Shown here one piece after another: positions 31,131 to 42,599 of a stretch of DNA of 64,000 bases. The DNA comes from Lumbricus rubellus (Eukaryota > Annelida > Clitellata > Crassiclitellata > Lumbricidae). Location of the stretch: the NCBI GenBank assembly GCA_945859605.1, contig OX243821.1, forward strand, positions 35,290,748 through 35,354,747. Direction: 5' to 3'. A model generated the notes under the pieces. The model worked only from the letters and a program-made list of their open reading frames with translations. It was not told where the DNA came from and did no database searches. The position numbers and the translations under genes were made by a program. Positions within the stretch are counted from its first letter, which is position 1, and the number at the start of each line of letters is the position of its first letter.

Positions 31131-31339
31131 TGTATGTGCACTTGTTATAGCGCCCCTTCAAGCTAGCTACTCAGAGGCGCTCCCGATGCAGAGTGGACAC
31201 TGCATCGGAGTTTCACGCCAAAGCGCTGAGCAATTGTAAGTGAAGGACTTGCCCAAGGTCCTTACGCGGGGAGGTGGATTCGAACCTCGGACCTTCCGGC
31301 TCCAAGGCAACGACGCCACCACTAGACCACCGCGCCCCA
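31131..31339 (-). mobile_element. tRNA-derived SINE, near full length
   Basis: Minus strand: GGTGGTCTAGTGGTGGCG head, GGTTCGAATCC B box, body GAAACTCCGATGCAGTG, tail AGCGCCTCTGAGTAGCTAGC as in LINE 3' ends. Confidence 0.88.
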
Positions 31340-31428
31340 CAAATTGATTATAGATCTAGCTATCACAACGAACGAAGGTAAGCTTATATTGGAAGTGCAG
31401 AATATATTTTTTAAGGAGAAGTTTCACG

Positions 31429-31468
31429 TATTTATAAACTTGATGACTGCTTAAGAAGAGGTGTCTCG
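31429..31468 (-). promoter_or_regulatory. Bipartite ACACC/TATA element
   Basis: Box GAGACACCTCTTCTTAAG; TATAAATA 28 bp on. Confidence 0.65.
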
Positions 31469-31689
31469 GAAGCAATGCTAAAAAATGAATTGGTATCAAT
31501 TGAACTGACACTGTTTAACGACTGACACTGTTACATTGTTATACGTGTGATAAGACGCATTATTTTTTCATTTCCATCATCAAATCTTTCATTTTTCGAA
31601 AACCTCAGTAACTGTTAAAAACACGTTGTGTCAGTATTATTGCTATTAAACTATGAATAAGTCGACACTTTACACGTTTTTTTCAGCTG

Positions 31690-31925
31690 CTTGGTTTAGC
31701 AGTATAATATCTCCCGCATGTATAGAGGTGCTAAACCGTCAAAACATTGCGGGTCCTGCTATCTAGAATGGCCTTCCACTAACCTTACGACTTATGCCTT
31801 GGCTAAATTCACATGCTATTTATAAGTCGCTCAAAACCTATTTTTAGCTGTGGCTGGGCTGGGAGCGCCTCTAAGTAGGTTTCTGAAGAGGCACTGTATA
31901 AATTCTGGAATTGAAAGAATGAATT
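31690..31925 (+). mobile_element. LINE 3' end
   Basis: Degraded C-terminal coding, then GGGAGCGCCTCTAAGTAGG, GAAGAGGCACTGTATAAATT and a short tetramer tail. Confidence 0.65.
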
Positions 31926-32007
31926 TGGCTGATTTAATGAAGCGTGTTACCGAGTATTTTTTTTACCTCATTGGCAAAGCAAGGAATTAACCTAATGAAT
32001 GGATAGA

Positions 32008-32092
32008 TCCTATTTGACCAGGGGCTATGACAACTTACAGAGGTCGCTACCGTGAACAGAAATTTGCTTGGCAAAATTATTACAGCACTTAG
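32008..32092 (-). repeat. Family R repeat, reversed
   Basis: GACCAGGGGCTATGACAACT and AAATTTGCTTGGCA read as the reverse of the family R core. Confidence 0.65.
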
Positions 32093-32487
32093 CAAGCTAT
32101 TTCCCCGCTAATATAATCGAAAATTTAAGGCCATTACCGTGTTTTTAATATAATTAATATTAAATAAAAAAAGGTAGGCTATGTGTGTGACACTTTTTGG
32201 GTGGTTGAAGAAGACAAACTTTAAAAGAGGTGTCTCCCAAATTATGTGCAGTTAGCTTTCAGACTGCGGCGTAGTATTTCTACAGCAAATGACGCCTAAT
32301 AAGTTATTCTTCTCTTTTATACCTGTAAGTGTTGTTCTTGTACATCTGGTAGTTTCATTAATGAATAGATGAATATTCTTATTTTATTAACATAAGAAAA
32401 CACTTTTTTAAATGCAACATCCGAACTAAATCACGCGCGACTTAGCGTTTAAGCGAGAATTGAACGGTCGCCATAGCAACGATGAAG

Positions 32488-32684
32488 TTTGTATGCGCAC
32501 TTGCTATAGCGCCTCTTCAAGTTCACAACTCAGACTGAATCGGAGTTTCACGCCGAAGCGCTGAGCAATTGCGAGTGAAGGACTTGCCCGAGGTCCTTAT
32601 ACGCGGCGACATGAGGTGTATTCGAACCCTGCAACCCTCCGGCTGCAAGGCGGCAAACATACCTGCTACGCCACCGCGACCCAC
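32488..32684 (-). mobile_element. tRNA-derived SINE, internal deletion
   Basis: Contains the tail, GTTTCACGCCGAAGCGCTGA (plus sense) and the tRNA head; the GCTCCCGA...CACTG segment is deleted. An X-box-like GTCGCCATAGCAAC sits just before it at 32467. Confidence 0.8.
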
Positions 32685-32843
32685 AAAGTGTTCATGATGT
32701 TTAGTTGCAAGACGAATGGCTTCAGACCATCTTTCTTCCTTCTCTTTTCCCACTTCAGGGATGTGAAAAAACTCCCTTTCGTTGTACCGCTGGATATTCA
32801 GAAAATATTAGAAGCGAGAAATGAAAAAACTTTTAAACCAATA

Positions 32844-32883
32844 GCATATACCTCTTTTATGTGAGCCGTGTCTTATATGAATT
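32844..32883 (+). promoter_or_regulatory. Bipartite element, mutated box
   Basis: Box ATACCTCTTTTATG; TATATGAA 26-27 bp on. Confidence 0.45.
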
Positions 32884-32957
32884 AAAGCTGCATTAAGGTA
32901 AATGAATTTTTCCGACGGTATGAGCGTCTGTTGTCATAATTATATCCATCAATCACA

Positions 32958-33415
32958 ATGATAAAAAAATTAAAATCTAATCATCTCAAGTTCTCCAACC
33001 GAGTCATATCCAACTCAGCACGCCTTTGGAATGATCTGCCTCCTGAGTTCCGATCATTTTCAGTTCCTCCACCATCATTAATAATCACACACCATCATCA
33101 CCTTCCTCAGGTTCCTCTATCAATCACACCTCGGGTTTTCCATTCTAAACTAAAGACACTGCTTTCAAGAACTCTTACCCTGTCTCATCTGATCCTCCAC
33201 CCCCCTGTTCCCGGCCCAGACGACACCCGCCTTAATAGCTGTTCCGCCCCTCTGATCCTATGGTAACTCGACCCGGACCACCTCGGACTACCCTCACGGA
33301 AAACCCTTCTAACTCAACGCAGCGCTCGTGAATAAGCTGGTGCCCCGCGCTTGGCTTTCGAGTAATGCTTTACAAATTTCGAGTTTAGGATTACGATTAC
33401 GATTACGATGGTAAG
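32958..33415 (+). mobile_element. CR1/L2-like LINE 3' end
   Basis: Frame reads FSNRVISNSARLWNDLPPEF and RVFHSKLKTLLSR; the non-coding tail ends GGATTACGATTACGATGG. A similar tail is at 34140-34285. Confidence 0.75.
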
Positions 33416-33701
33416 CTATGAGTTCTTGAACTTGGACAGACGAAGTTTCCAAACGTTTTGGTTTTCGTGTGCTATACGGAGAAACCTCGTGAGAAAGAGA
33501 TGCCAGATTTCGCTAAATTGCGTCGAAAAGTAGCCCAAGCAGGTCGTGTCTGAGATCAGTGCTAAGAAAATGAAGTCGCTGGCACTTCGTCAGTCTCGCG
33601 TTATAATTTCCATTACAATTATTGTCTAATGGCGGAGAATCATGTTGGAAACATCACGGTTAATTGTTGAAACAGATTGCCCATTGTTTCGTGAGCGCAT
33701 A

Positions 33702-33741
33702 TACTTATAACGAGTTGTTAAAGCTTGAAAGAGGTGTTTAA
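33702..33741 (-). promoter_or_regulatory. Bipartite ACACC/TATA element
   Basis: Box CTTAAACACCTCTTTCAAG; TATAAGTA 28 bp on. Confidence 0.65.
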
Positions 33742-33787
33742 GAATAGATATCACTATCAAAGATGACTTGAAATGTCTGGAGAGGTC

Positions 33788-33991
33788 TGTTTGTATGTGC
33801 ACTTGTTATAGCTCTCTCTACTCAGAGGCGCTCCCGAATGCAGAGCGGACACTGCATCGGAGTTTCACGCCGAAGCGCCGAGCAATTGTGAGTGAAGGAC
33901 TTACCCAAGGTCCTTCCGCGGCGAGGTGGATTCGAACCTCGAACCTTCCGGCTCCAAGGCAACGACGCCACCACTACACCACCACGCCCCA
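33788..33991 (-). mobile_element. tRNA-derived SINE
   Basis: Head, B box GGTTCGAATCC and body as in the 31131 copy; tail slightly shortened. Confidence 0.85.
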
Positions 33992-34096
33992 CATGTCATG
34001 GGAGGAGGCTGAAGAACTGGACAGGAATGATTGGAGGAGATGCGTTGCCCGATGTGCAGACTTGCACGGGAAGGATTAAGTAACTAAGTAAGTAAG
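33992..34096 (+). mobile_element. RTE-like LINE C-terminus
   Basis: Reads MSWEEAEELDRNDWRRCVAR and CADLHGKD then a stop and (TAAG)n. This is the terminal segment of RTE-type ORF2 proteins. Confidence 0.75.
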
Positions 34097-34139
34097 CTGT
34101 AAATTGAAATCTTTGTGTTTTGTTCAATAACCGACTTGC

Positions 34140-34285
34140 TTGAGAATGTTACTATTAACTACTCTTTCGGACAACGCTTTCGACTCGATGCAGCGCTCGT
34201 GAATAAGCTGGTGTCCCGCGCTTGGCTTCGAGTAGCGCTTTAGAAGTTGGAGATCATGATTATGATCACCATTGATATTAAAAAG
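34140..34285 (+). mobile_element. LINE 3' untranslated fragment
   Basis: Shares CAGCGCTCGTGAATAAGCTG and CCGCGCTTGGCTTCGAGTA with 33320. Confidence 0.6.
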
Positions 34286-34318
34286 CCAAACAATAATGTT
34301 ACGCGGTGATGAGGTTTA

Positions 34319-34358
34319 GTTATTATTATGTTTAAATTCACTTGAAAAAGGTGTACAC
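34319..34358 (-). promoter_or_regulatory. Bipartite ACACC/TATA element, weak TATA
   Basis: Box TGTACACCTTTTTCAAG; ATAATAAC at 28 bp. Confidence 0.45.
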
Positions 34359-34434
34359 ATTGCATTTTAGAATCTATTATTAAGACCTTTACTTACTGTT
34401 TAAAGAAACGGTTTGATACTGCAGGTGATCCGTC

Positions 34435-34488
34435 TGTTTGTTTGTCTGTCTGTCTGTCTGTATGTCTGCCTGTCTGCCTGTCTGTCTG
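34435..34488. repeat. (CTGT)n microsatellite
   Basis: Tetranucleotide run. Confidence 0.9.
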
Positions 34489-35074
34489 TCACTAGATAGA
34501 AAGACTGACCTATTCACACTAAGTTTATTTCTTAAGCTTATTGGGCTCACAACAATTCTACGTTTCATTGATGACTGAACAAAGTTTATTGTTTGTTTGT
34601 ATTGTATTTATTTATTTTTATTGTTACTTGACTTGTACTTCTCTAATCAAATCAAATCAACCAATAAATTCATTTATAAAACGGATAAATCGTTTTGAAT
34701 ATCATCATCATCATTCACTCAGTCGGTCGATAAAACCAGAGTCATCCACACGACCCGGTTTCAAGCCTCACACAGGGCAAAAATTTATTTGAATTTTCTG
34801 TTAGCTGCCAGTGGCTCTTTCTGTTTTGTTTTATTTGACTCGGGTTCTGCTGAACCGGTAGTGATCCAGCACTTAGGCCAATAGTGTTAAGCTACCGAAC
34901 CCACTGCTGTAAAGCCGACCTGCGTGTCGTGCTACAGTGGGCCGTATTTCGTATAACCTGTACCTGCAATCATTCTGCGGTTTGTCAGATTGAATTTGAA
35001 TAAAGAAGATATTTTATCAGTCGAACACTGAAAGTCGTCGTCATCATCCTGAATCGGATGTTGCCATTTCTGGA

Positions 35075-35130
35075 CTGGCGGAAGTGGTCATCGAATTCAC
35101 GAACGACGTCACGTTTAAACGAGAAGTAGC
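35075..35130. promoter_or_regulatory. ETS/CRE-like repeat fragment
   Basis: GGCGGAAGTGGTCATCGAATT and GACGTCACGTTTAAACGAGA match the longer blocks; the X-box part is deleted. Confidence 0.45.
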
Positions 35131-35194
35131 AACGATTAAAAATAGATATCCCCGGTGCCATGAAAGTGTATCACACAGCTTCGTTCTTTGAATT

Positions 35195-35440
35195 TTCAAT
35201 TGGCACATCACAGTCTGGTTCCTCACTCGCGGACTGCCATGCGACAGCGTCGTTCATTCTCTGTCGCTGATCCTACCACCTGGAATCGTCTTCCTGTTAC
35301 ACTGTACTTAATTCCCAGAGGTCACTCCGCTCTTTTCCTTGAGAACCGAAAAACTATTTTTGTAGCCGTTGTTGGGCCGGAAGCGTTTCTGAGTAGCCTA
35401 CCTTGAAGAAGCGCTATATAGATTTCTGAAATTAAGAAAT
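35195..35440 (+). mobile_element. LINE C-terminus and 3' end
   Basis: Reads RQRRSFSVADPTTWNRLPVT, then GTTTCTGAGTAGCCTACC, TTGAAGAAGCGCTATATAGA. This is the clearest partner for the SINE tail. Confidence 0.75.
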
Positions 35441-35460
35441 AGAAACTGGTATATGAACTG

Positions 35461-35500
35461 TTTTTGTATTCCGCTTGAATTGCTTAGAAGAGGTGTCTAA
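35461..35500 (-). promoter_or_regulatory. Bipartite ACACC/TATA element
   Basis: Box TTTAGACACCTCTTCTAAG; TACAAAAA 28 bp on. Confidence 0.55.
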
Positions 35501-35546
35501 AATATAGCAGCAACATCTTATCTCAAAATAATGGTAAATTTCAACC

Positions 35547-35586
35547 TATTTATATACGAATTGAAAATTTTAGAAAAGGAGTCTTA
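35547..35586 (-). promoter_or_regulatory. Bipartite element, mutated box
   Basis: Box AGACTCCTTTTCTAAA (A to T); TATAAATA 28 bp on. Confidence 0.5.
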
Positions 35587-35599
35587 AACACATCATGCA

Positions 35600-36640
35600 T
35601 GAATATTTGCAAGTCTGGCATTTATTTTGCGCTCATCATATCTGGTTAATTATTGATCATTTGGATGGATGGATCCGAATTTGACGAGTTCCTATTACAA
35701 CAGAGGCCGTTGTCTTGGAATAACTTTGTTCGGCATATTACAGGGTACTTGTCGGTTAATTCACCGCCACAGGTTTCGTCTGTCTACCTTGTCGGTTAAT
35801 TCACCGCCACAGTTTGCGGTATGTTTACGCACTGCGTATATTTACGCACTGGTTTTTAGCGACGTAATGTAGGCTAATGGTGACATCCAATTAACTCATA
35901 GCACGTGTTTATTTCTTGGACGCCGTCATGAATGCCATAAATTTCTTGATTTCGACTTTAGTTCACGATAAACAAAGCAGCGTTAATTTCTTGCAGCAGC
36001 AATGCTGCGAGACAGTGTGCTAACAACCACCCAATGGTGGGCATAGTTATAGTAAGCGGGTCCCAATGTTAATGAATGACTGCACTAACCCTATCCCTAA
36101 CCATAACCGACCCTCACGATGCCTAACCTGATCCTAACCGACCATTACGACCCCTAAACCTGAACCTAACCAACATTATAGGGACCAGCTGACTATAACA
36201 AAGCCCCAATGGTGCTATGTTTATAGGATCGGCAAGACAGATGGGAATGGAGATGTCTTAAGCGTAGCTGTAGGCAGAACATTCAACTGCGACAAGGCAC
36301 TTGGCTACAAGGATCACACTTAACTTACCAACAAATCATCGTCTTCGTATAGGCTAATATTGCTGTTCCAAAGAAATGACGAGCATTCATTTTTGCGAGT
36401 GTGAATTGGAAATTGCGAAAGAAACGGTAATAGACTGGAATAACTATCTGCGTGTGGCGGTGAATTAATTTCTGCATGTAAAATTTCGTATATAGGGTTT
36501 CTGTGTGTGGCGGTGAATTAACCGACAAGTACCTATTACGGCGTTAGTGAACTTTTTTACTTGGTTGGTGTCACCGAGTATGTTTCTAAATACGCCCAAA
36601 CTCGTTGTGATACCATAACTCAACTTGCTGACATTAACAC
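35600..36640. other. No gene seen
   Basis: Contains two short direct repeats of CTTGTCGGTTAATTCACCGC (35750, 35790), an inverted copy near 36510, and a degenerate CCTAACC-rich stretch (36085-36180). No coding support. Confidence 0.5.
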
Positions 36641-36641
36641 G

Positions 36642-36681
36642 GCTTTAATTATATTATGATACGCTAAAAAGAGGTGTGTTG
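36642..36681 (-). promoter_or_regulatory. Bipartite element, weak TATA
   Basis: Box AACACACCTCTTTTTAG; only an AT-rich ATAATATAATTAAAG around 21-34 bp. Confidence 0.35.
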
Positions 36682-36762
36682 TGGACGCTGATTTTCGGGT
36701 TGAACGAGTCAACTTTTTTATGTATAATAATGTTGCAGTTGATGTTAAGAGTACGACTTGCA

Positions 36763-36888
36763 TAAGCGCTGAGCAATTGCGAGTGAAGGATTTCCCCAAG
36801 GTCCCTACGCAGCGACTTGAGGCGGATTCGAACCTGCAACCTTCAGGATGCAAAGCAACGAACATACCCACCAGACTACCGCGTCCTG
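36763..36888 (-). mobile_element. tRNA-SINE, truncated
   Basis: Keeps the GCGCTGAGCAATTGCGAG block and the tRNA head (GGTTCGAATCC); the LINE-like tail is absent. Confidence 0.75.
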
Positions 36889-37046
36889 CAATGTTGTTTT
36901 AGACACCGATTAAATGCATTTATTTTCCAACACTATGTATAGCCTATAATCGTTACTTGTGTACTGGTTCCTAGCAAGATAATTTCAATGTGTATTGTCT
37001 TTTCAGGCACAAGATATCAAAACTGAACGGAAACAAACGCCTTTTC

Positions 37047-37086
37047 TTGGACACCTTTTATAAGATCTTTTATGTAATTATATGTT
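37047..37086 (+). promoter_or_regulatory. Bipartite ACACC/TATA element
   Basis: Box CTTGGACACCTTTTATAA; TATATGTT 28 bp on. Confidence 0.55.
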
Positions 37087-37457
37087 TAGAAAAATATACT
37101 GCTGTTCAATCATTCGGGTATTCACTACCACAAAGTAGTAGCGTAGAAAACGTACGATGAACTGATATATTAAGTTGTTTGGTCGAGACATATAATTGCC
37201 GTCCGACTCTTAAGCTCGTAATCGTAAACTTGAAACTTCTAAAGCGCCACTTGAAAGCCAAGCGAGACGGTAAGTACCTCCGTCTCCCTCTCCATCACCT
37301 GAGCCCCAACGTAAGTCGAACATTGTAATTCGTCATCCTCATCCTTATCCTCATCGAATAGATTCTCTCTATCGCTTCACAGGTGGCACCATCGTCGCAT
37401 CCTTCCTAAACGCGCCATTTTTCTATTCAAGAACAAGGATAATATAGCATGATTTTT

Positions 37458-37497
37458 TTAGACACCTCTTATAGTAGTTTTAGACAGGGTACAAATA
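37458..37497 (+). promoter_or_regulatory. Bipartite ACACC/TATA element
   Basis: Box TTTAGACACCTCTTATAG; TACAAATA 28 bp on. Confidence 0.65.
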
Positions 37498-37699
37498 CAT
37501 ATATTTTTGAATTTTTTTGTTTGTGCTGGTCATCATTAGCATACGTGAAATCATTTTCTTCAGAGTAAGCAACAAAGCAAATCACATGACATGAATTTCT
37601 GATCAACGGCGACTACAGTTTCTCGGTCTCGTGCGACACGAGGGCCGCTAGAATTCTCATGACTACATACGCTTTAAACATTGGACGTCTTTCACTTAA

Positions 37700-37792
37700 A
37701 ATGGGTTTGAGGGGGAAATAGAAAATAGCCTCTGAACGGTTCACCCTAGTAGAGGCGCTTTATAAATGTTTTTATACAATACAATACAATCT
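37700..37792 (+). mobile_element. LINE 3' end with (ACAAT)n tail
   Basis: TTCACCCTAGTAGAGGCGCT then TATAAATGTTTTTATACAAT; the reverse orientation of the same end is at 61445. The X-box-like GTTGCTATGGCGAC follows at 37800. Confidence 0.65.
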
Positions 37793-38094
37793 CTTCACCG
37801 TTGCTATGGCGACGAATCTAGTTATCGCCTAAACATAAACCTCCAAGGTCGTTGTCTGTCCGACCGTCACAGGGCTTGAAGTGTGGCAGGACGGTCATGG
37901 ACGGCATCCTGGCACTTATTTTCAAATCTCTATGCCGTCCTGCCACATAATTATTTGTCCAGCACACCTAAAAATGTAAGGAGCGTCCAGCTACTTATTG
38001 TTTTACAATTTTTCGGAAACTTCGCCACTGGTTGCACTCTGCCAGTGCCAGTGCCAAGCCTGGATAAAGGAGGAGAGCGTCGCTAATGGTCTTT

Positions 38095-38510
38095 GTTGAC
38101 ACACAGTCAGTGACGTTAAACAGCAAATACACTGCACTGCTCCGTCATCTACCGCAGCCGATACTCCACCAGGTTCGAAGGACCTTTAGCAACCTTCACC
38201 AACTTGGCCGAGCTCACAAGTACCTTTGTGACCTCATCCATCTGCCGACCTCGGGCACTTCTCTTCGCCCGCTACGCTCCTTCGATCGGCATGATCTCTT
38301 CGTCCCACGAGCTAGGACTGCCTTGGCTAAAATGCGTGCCTTTGCTCTCATTGGCCCGGCATTGTGGAACCAGATTCCTCCTTCAACGCGTTCCTCCATA
38401 TTAACTGGTGGGACAAATGCCTCTTTTCGGTGTCTCGAGACTATTTTTTTCTCTCTTGGTCTAACGTACTGGGAGCGCCTCTGATTAGTGTGCACAGAGT
38501 GATTTTTAAA
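38095..38510 (+). mobile_element. CR1/L2-like LINE C-terminus and 3' end
   Basis: Reads KYLCDLIHLPTSG, RPLRSFDRHDLFVPRARTAL and FALIGPALWNQIPPSTRSS, then GGGAGCGCCTCTGATTAG. Confidence 0.78.
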
Positions 38511-38530
38511 ATTGCTGTCAATTGAAATTT

Positions 38531-38570
38531 TTCGACACCTTTTTATAGTTTTATAGTGAACAATAAATAT
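38531..38570 (+). promoter_or_regulatory. Bipartite ACACC/TATA element
   Basis: Box TTCGACACCTTTTTATAG; AATAAATA 27 bp on. Confidence 0.6.
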
Positions 38571-38579
38571 TTATTCTAT

Positions 38580-39120
38580 GTCTTTTATTCACTTTCCTGT
38601 TGGGTAAACACAATGGTGACCGTATCTAAATCTCTGTAACTTAGGCAATAATTATGGAGACGTGATTAAAAAAAATAATGGTAAAGTGAAAAGAAAGAGC
38701 TTGAAAAATAAAATGGAAAAATCAATTCAAAAGTTGGTTCGATAGATAATTCCGAAGATCTCTTCAAAAGGTTAATTATTAAAAAAATCTCTTGAAAAAA
38801 GGTATATCGAAAAGTGATGTTATTAAGTCTAGTTATGACCTTGATTAGATTAAATGATTAAGTTAGTGATTTGATCAATGAGTTAAGAACTCCGTATGTT
38901 CCGCTAAACCGTGATTATAATCTGTGAGAATGAAAAGCTTGATCTAGCTCTGCTTTCTGAAAAGTTATATAACATTATCGTAATAAAACTTCTTTTGGTA
39001 AAGAATCAACTCTAGGAAGGGTTAGGTTATGTGGCTTGTGTCGAGTATTGTATGGACAAACCTTGTGAAGGAAGAAAGTCGTGAAGAATGTGACAAGGAT
39101 TTAGGCGGATAGCGCGAAAA
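38580..39120. other. No gene seen
   Basis: AT-rich; short shared words with 39230-39480 (GATTAAGTTAG, CAATTCAAAAGTTG type) suggest an old duplication. Confidence 0.4.
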
Positions 39121-39125
39121 AGAGC

Positions 39126-39165
39126 AGAGTCACCTTTTTAAAGTGTTTAAAGCCAATTATAAATA
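39126..39165 (+). promoter_or_regulatory. Bipartite element, TCACC box
   Basis: Box GTCACCTTTTTAAAGTG; TATAAATA exactly 28 bp on. Confidence 0.55.
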
Positions 39166-39720
39166 CTCCGTCTCATCCGTGTAAATTACTTGAAGCAGAT
39201 TCAGCTAGACATAGCAATAATAGTATTAGATGTCGTAAGATATTTGAAAAGGTAAATCAAAAAGTAAAAAGAAATAGTAGAGTTTGGAGGCAATGGAAAA
39301 AATAAATTCAAAGGTTGTTTGGAAAGGTAAAATTCAAAAGATCACTTCAGATTTAAATTAAAAAGACGAATTTTATTAAGTCTAGCTAAAACCGAAATCA
39401 GATTCAACGATTAAGTTAGAAATTGCTTCAAAGACTTCACGACTTAATCTGCTCCGAAAATCCATACATCTATGAATGAAGAATTGCGTAAGAATATCGC
39501 AAACTCATGTGTTTGTTTCTGTTTAAAAAATTAAAATGTGAAATGCCAACACAATTCTGCAGACGGCCTTTGTTGTCGTAAGACGTTGTTAAACAATGGT
39601 CAAAAACTTGAGCATTTTGACAATTTAGATTACTGACATCTCAAGTTCAATTATAGGCTGTTAACTATTATTTAGCTGACATAAGCGGAAACATAAATTG
39701 CCTCAGCATAAAAGAAGGCT

Positions 39721-39760
39721 AATTTATATACAGTTTTGATAACATTAAAAAGGTGTTCTA
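39721..39760 (-). promoter_or_regulatory. Bipartite ACACC/TATA element
   Basis: Box TAGAACACCTTTTTAATG; TATAAATT 28 bp on. Confidence 0.65.
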
Positions 39761-40408
39761 AATTGCGAGAGGATGCTTTAATTTTTCAAATAAGATTTAA
39801 TTGCTGCTTAAAGACGTTGGTCTAGAATAATATGATTTCGTCTGTCTGTATATTATCTGCTGCGTGTGGTCTATCTGTCTTCCTGTATGTCCGTATCAGT
39901 CTGTCTTTATGCTATAAAATAGAAATACTGATATATAGACGCACAATAAACTTCTCATGCATGTAGTTTCGCAGCATTTTCACACATCTTTGGGTACTGA
40001 ACTAGTCTATTATTGTTCGACTAAAGATTGTTGAATCTTATCAAATCAAATCAAATCATATCTAAAACTTGATCAAACGTACATTCAATCAATTAATTAA
40101 GCAATCAGTATATCAATCAGTAAATCAATCAGTAAATAAATAAATATGTCAATCAATCAATAATTATTTATACAGCGCCTTTTGTTGATCCATACCCAAA
40201 GACTTTCATTTTTTTCCAAATTTTGTTGTCAGCCACTGCAAGTCATACCAAAGATTTTATCAAGGACAACTTTTCCACCATCTCTACTCTGGTTGCGCCA
40301 GTCTTGAACTTGGATAAGCGAGGAGGGTGATATAAATCATTTTTGTTTTGTCAGTGTTCTTAAATGCAATGACCTAAACTATCCAAGTACCATAAATAAA
40401 TCAACCTT

Positions 40409-40448
40409 TTAAACACCTGCATTAAATTTTTAATGGACCCATAAGATC
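40409..40448 (+). promoter_or_regulatory. Bipartite ACACC/TATA element
   Basis: Box TTAAACACCTGCATTAAA; ATAAGATC 28 bp on. Confidence 0.45.
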
Positions 40449-40808
40449 GCTTAACTTTTCAGTTTCGACATAATGAAATAATTACTTCTAATGGCAATCG
40501 TAATCTCGAGACTTCTACAGCGCCCACAAAAGCTTAATGAAAACAAAATCTATAGGCAGAGGAGTCAGGCAGCCAGATAGATGGACGGCTAAGGTGGGTG
40601 ATGTTTAGAGTTGAAATGACGAGGGATGTGAGGAGAATCGGAAGAATCAGGATTTGCGGAAGAGCAATGTTTTCTCTGATGAATCACATTATTGTTGATT
40701 GCTGAGGTTTGTATTGAAGCTTTCTTTTTGTACAAAACGCACAACTGTGCTTTTCGCAAAGCCTGGAAAAGGGGATACACATTTAAACATCGCTTTCAAT
40801 TGAATATT

Positions 40809-40848
40809 TTCGACACCTTTTTAAAGTTTTGAAAGACACAATAAATAT
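40809..40848 (+). promoter_or_regulatory. Bipartite ACACC/TATA element
   Basis: Box TTTCGACACCTTTTTAAAG; ATAAATAT 28 bp on. Related to 38531. Confidence 0.6.
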
Positions 40849-41394
40849 TTAGCCTTACCGTACAAATTGTTCGGAGGTTGAAAAGATGGCGGACATGTCG
40901 TGCGGAGACTAGATTGTGAAGTGTCATTTGTATCAGTTTTAGCTGTCATTTAACTTCTGCAGAGATAGTTTTCAGATATTTATGATGTTTACGGACTGCC
41001 TGGACTACGTGAATTATTATTTGAGTTAATTTACAGTCCAACAGCGTAAAAGATCGGATTGTTTGAACTTTCGAGAAGATTCCTTTCGCGCCTATTAGGC
41101 GGGAAAAACTACGATAAAAGTCGAAACTGTTTCTCTTCAAATACTACAAATAAAGTCGATATTGGAAAAACAAGAACAAAAGAAGGCGATCACTGAACAC
41201 TTCGTCCGGTTCTTCGAACCTGGGTGACCTTTCACCTAATAAGAATACTGTTGATGGAAATAAATTTGGCGAACTTTCAACATACAACAGTGGGCCTATG
41301 GCTAAAGAGATATACTTGTGTGAAAGGCAACACATGAATGCACAAGAAGAAATCAATAAAATCGACTGGTTTGGTGTTGTCTTCTTGACAGTTC

Positions 41395-41660
41395 TCTGGT
41401 CTATCTATGTGTGCTCTGCTGTCCAATTTCTTTTGTCCTTGCACGCATTGCCCTTCGATCTACCTCCGCGTGTTGAAACCTCAATGTGTCAGCCTCGTTT
41501 TTTCAGTTGTAGGTTCAAATGAAAGAGTCTCAAGTTGGAGATGCGCCTGTTACCTAGGATTGACTTTTTTGCTCTCTGCTTTGTATCACCGTGGTTGGGC
41601 TGGAAGTATTTCTGAGTGGGCTTTTACAAAAGGCGCATTATAACTTCTTGCTTTGAATAA
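41395..41660 (+). mobile_element. LINE 3' end
   Basis: Degraded coding, then GGTTGGGCTGGAAGTATTTC and AAAGGCGCATTATAACTTC, followed by a tetramer tail that expanded into the next array. Confidence 0.6.
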
Positions 41661-41890
41661 ATGAGTGAATGATTGAATGAGTGAATGAATGAATGAATGA
41701 ATGAATGAGTAAATGATTGAGAGAGTGAATGAATGAATGAACGAATGAACGAACGAATGAATGAGTAAATGAATGAGTTAACGAATGAAAAAATGAATGA
41801 GTGAGTGAATGTATGAATAAATGATTGAATGAATGAATGAACGAACGAATGAATGAATAAATGAATGAATTAATTAATTAATTAATAAAT
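41660..41890. repeat. (AATG)n-type microsatellite
   Basis: Imperfect GAATGAATGAAC run grading into AATTAATT. Confidence 0.9.
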
Positions 41891-42062
41891 AAAAATATTA
41901 ATTAATTAATAATTAACGAATTGGTGAAGTAATAATGTAATCAAAAATTACACATATTATGAATCTGAAAAGAACAACTATTGTAATAATTTCAGAGACT
42001 GCAGTTTGTTATTATTTTGTACGAAGAGATTACTGCGATTTCTTTACATAGAAGTCTTTTAT

Positions 42063-42102
42063 ATTTATAACTGGATGGAATTTTTTTTAAAGAGGTGTCT
42101 TT
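42063..42102 (-). promoter_or_regulatory. Bipartite ACACC/TATA element
   Basis: Box AAGACACCTCTTTAAAAAA; TATAAATA 29 bp on. Confidence 0.55.
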
Positions 42103-42523
42103 CAAGCATTGACTATGTAGACATTTAAAAGTGAGTTAGTATAGCATAGTAGCTTAAGTTTAACGAAGGATGATTTGTCTACTTCAGTTTCATCCAAGCG
42201 TGGAACTGTCACTACCGGCTACTAAGGACTGTCTATATATTACGCCAGAATAAGGATGATATTGACTGCCTGTCTCGCCTTGGGGCGAGGGTAGAGTAAT
42301 GGATAACAGTTTAGTTTTTAGTTTCTCATGTATATTATAATGTAGTACGACAAACAAGATATCTGTCCACGTCAAAAGCATTGTTGTCCTAAGCCACTGT
42401 TAATCATTCTGATATGGATTACAAATAGTCATAAGTTGAATGAAATAATTATGTCTTTATGAAGCATTTTCTACGTACAGACACCAAATTTTTCATGAGA
42501 ATAAGGCAGCTGAAATAATAATA

Positions 42524-42563
42524 TACTTATACAAAATTAGATTAATTTTTAAAAGGTGTACAA
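42524..42563 (-). promoter_or_regulatory. Bipartite ACACC/TATA element
   Basis: Box TGTACACCTTTTAAAAA; TATAAGTA 28 bp on. Same arrangement at 53508. Confidence 0.65.
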
Positions 42564-42599
42564 AATGCTTAGATCATTCATTTTGTTTTCATTTCTCGA

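Noticed and set aside
36085..36180. Internal telomere-like CCTAACC repeats
   Set aside because: Units are irregular in length and sequence; no true TTAGGG tandem array.
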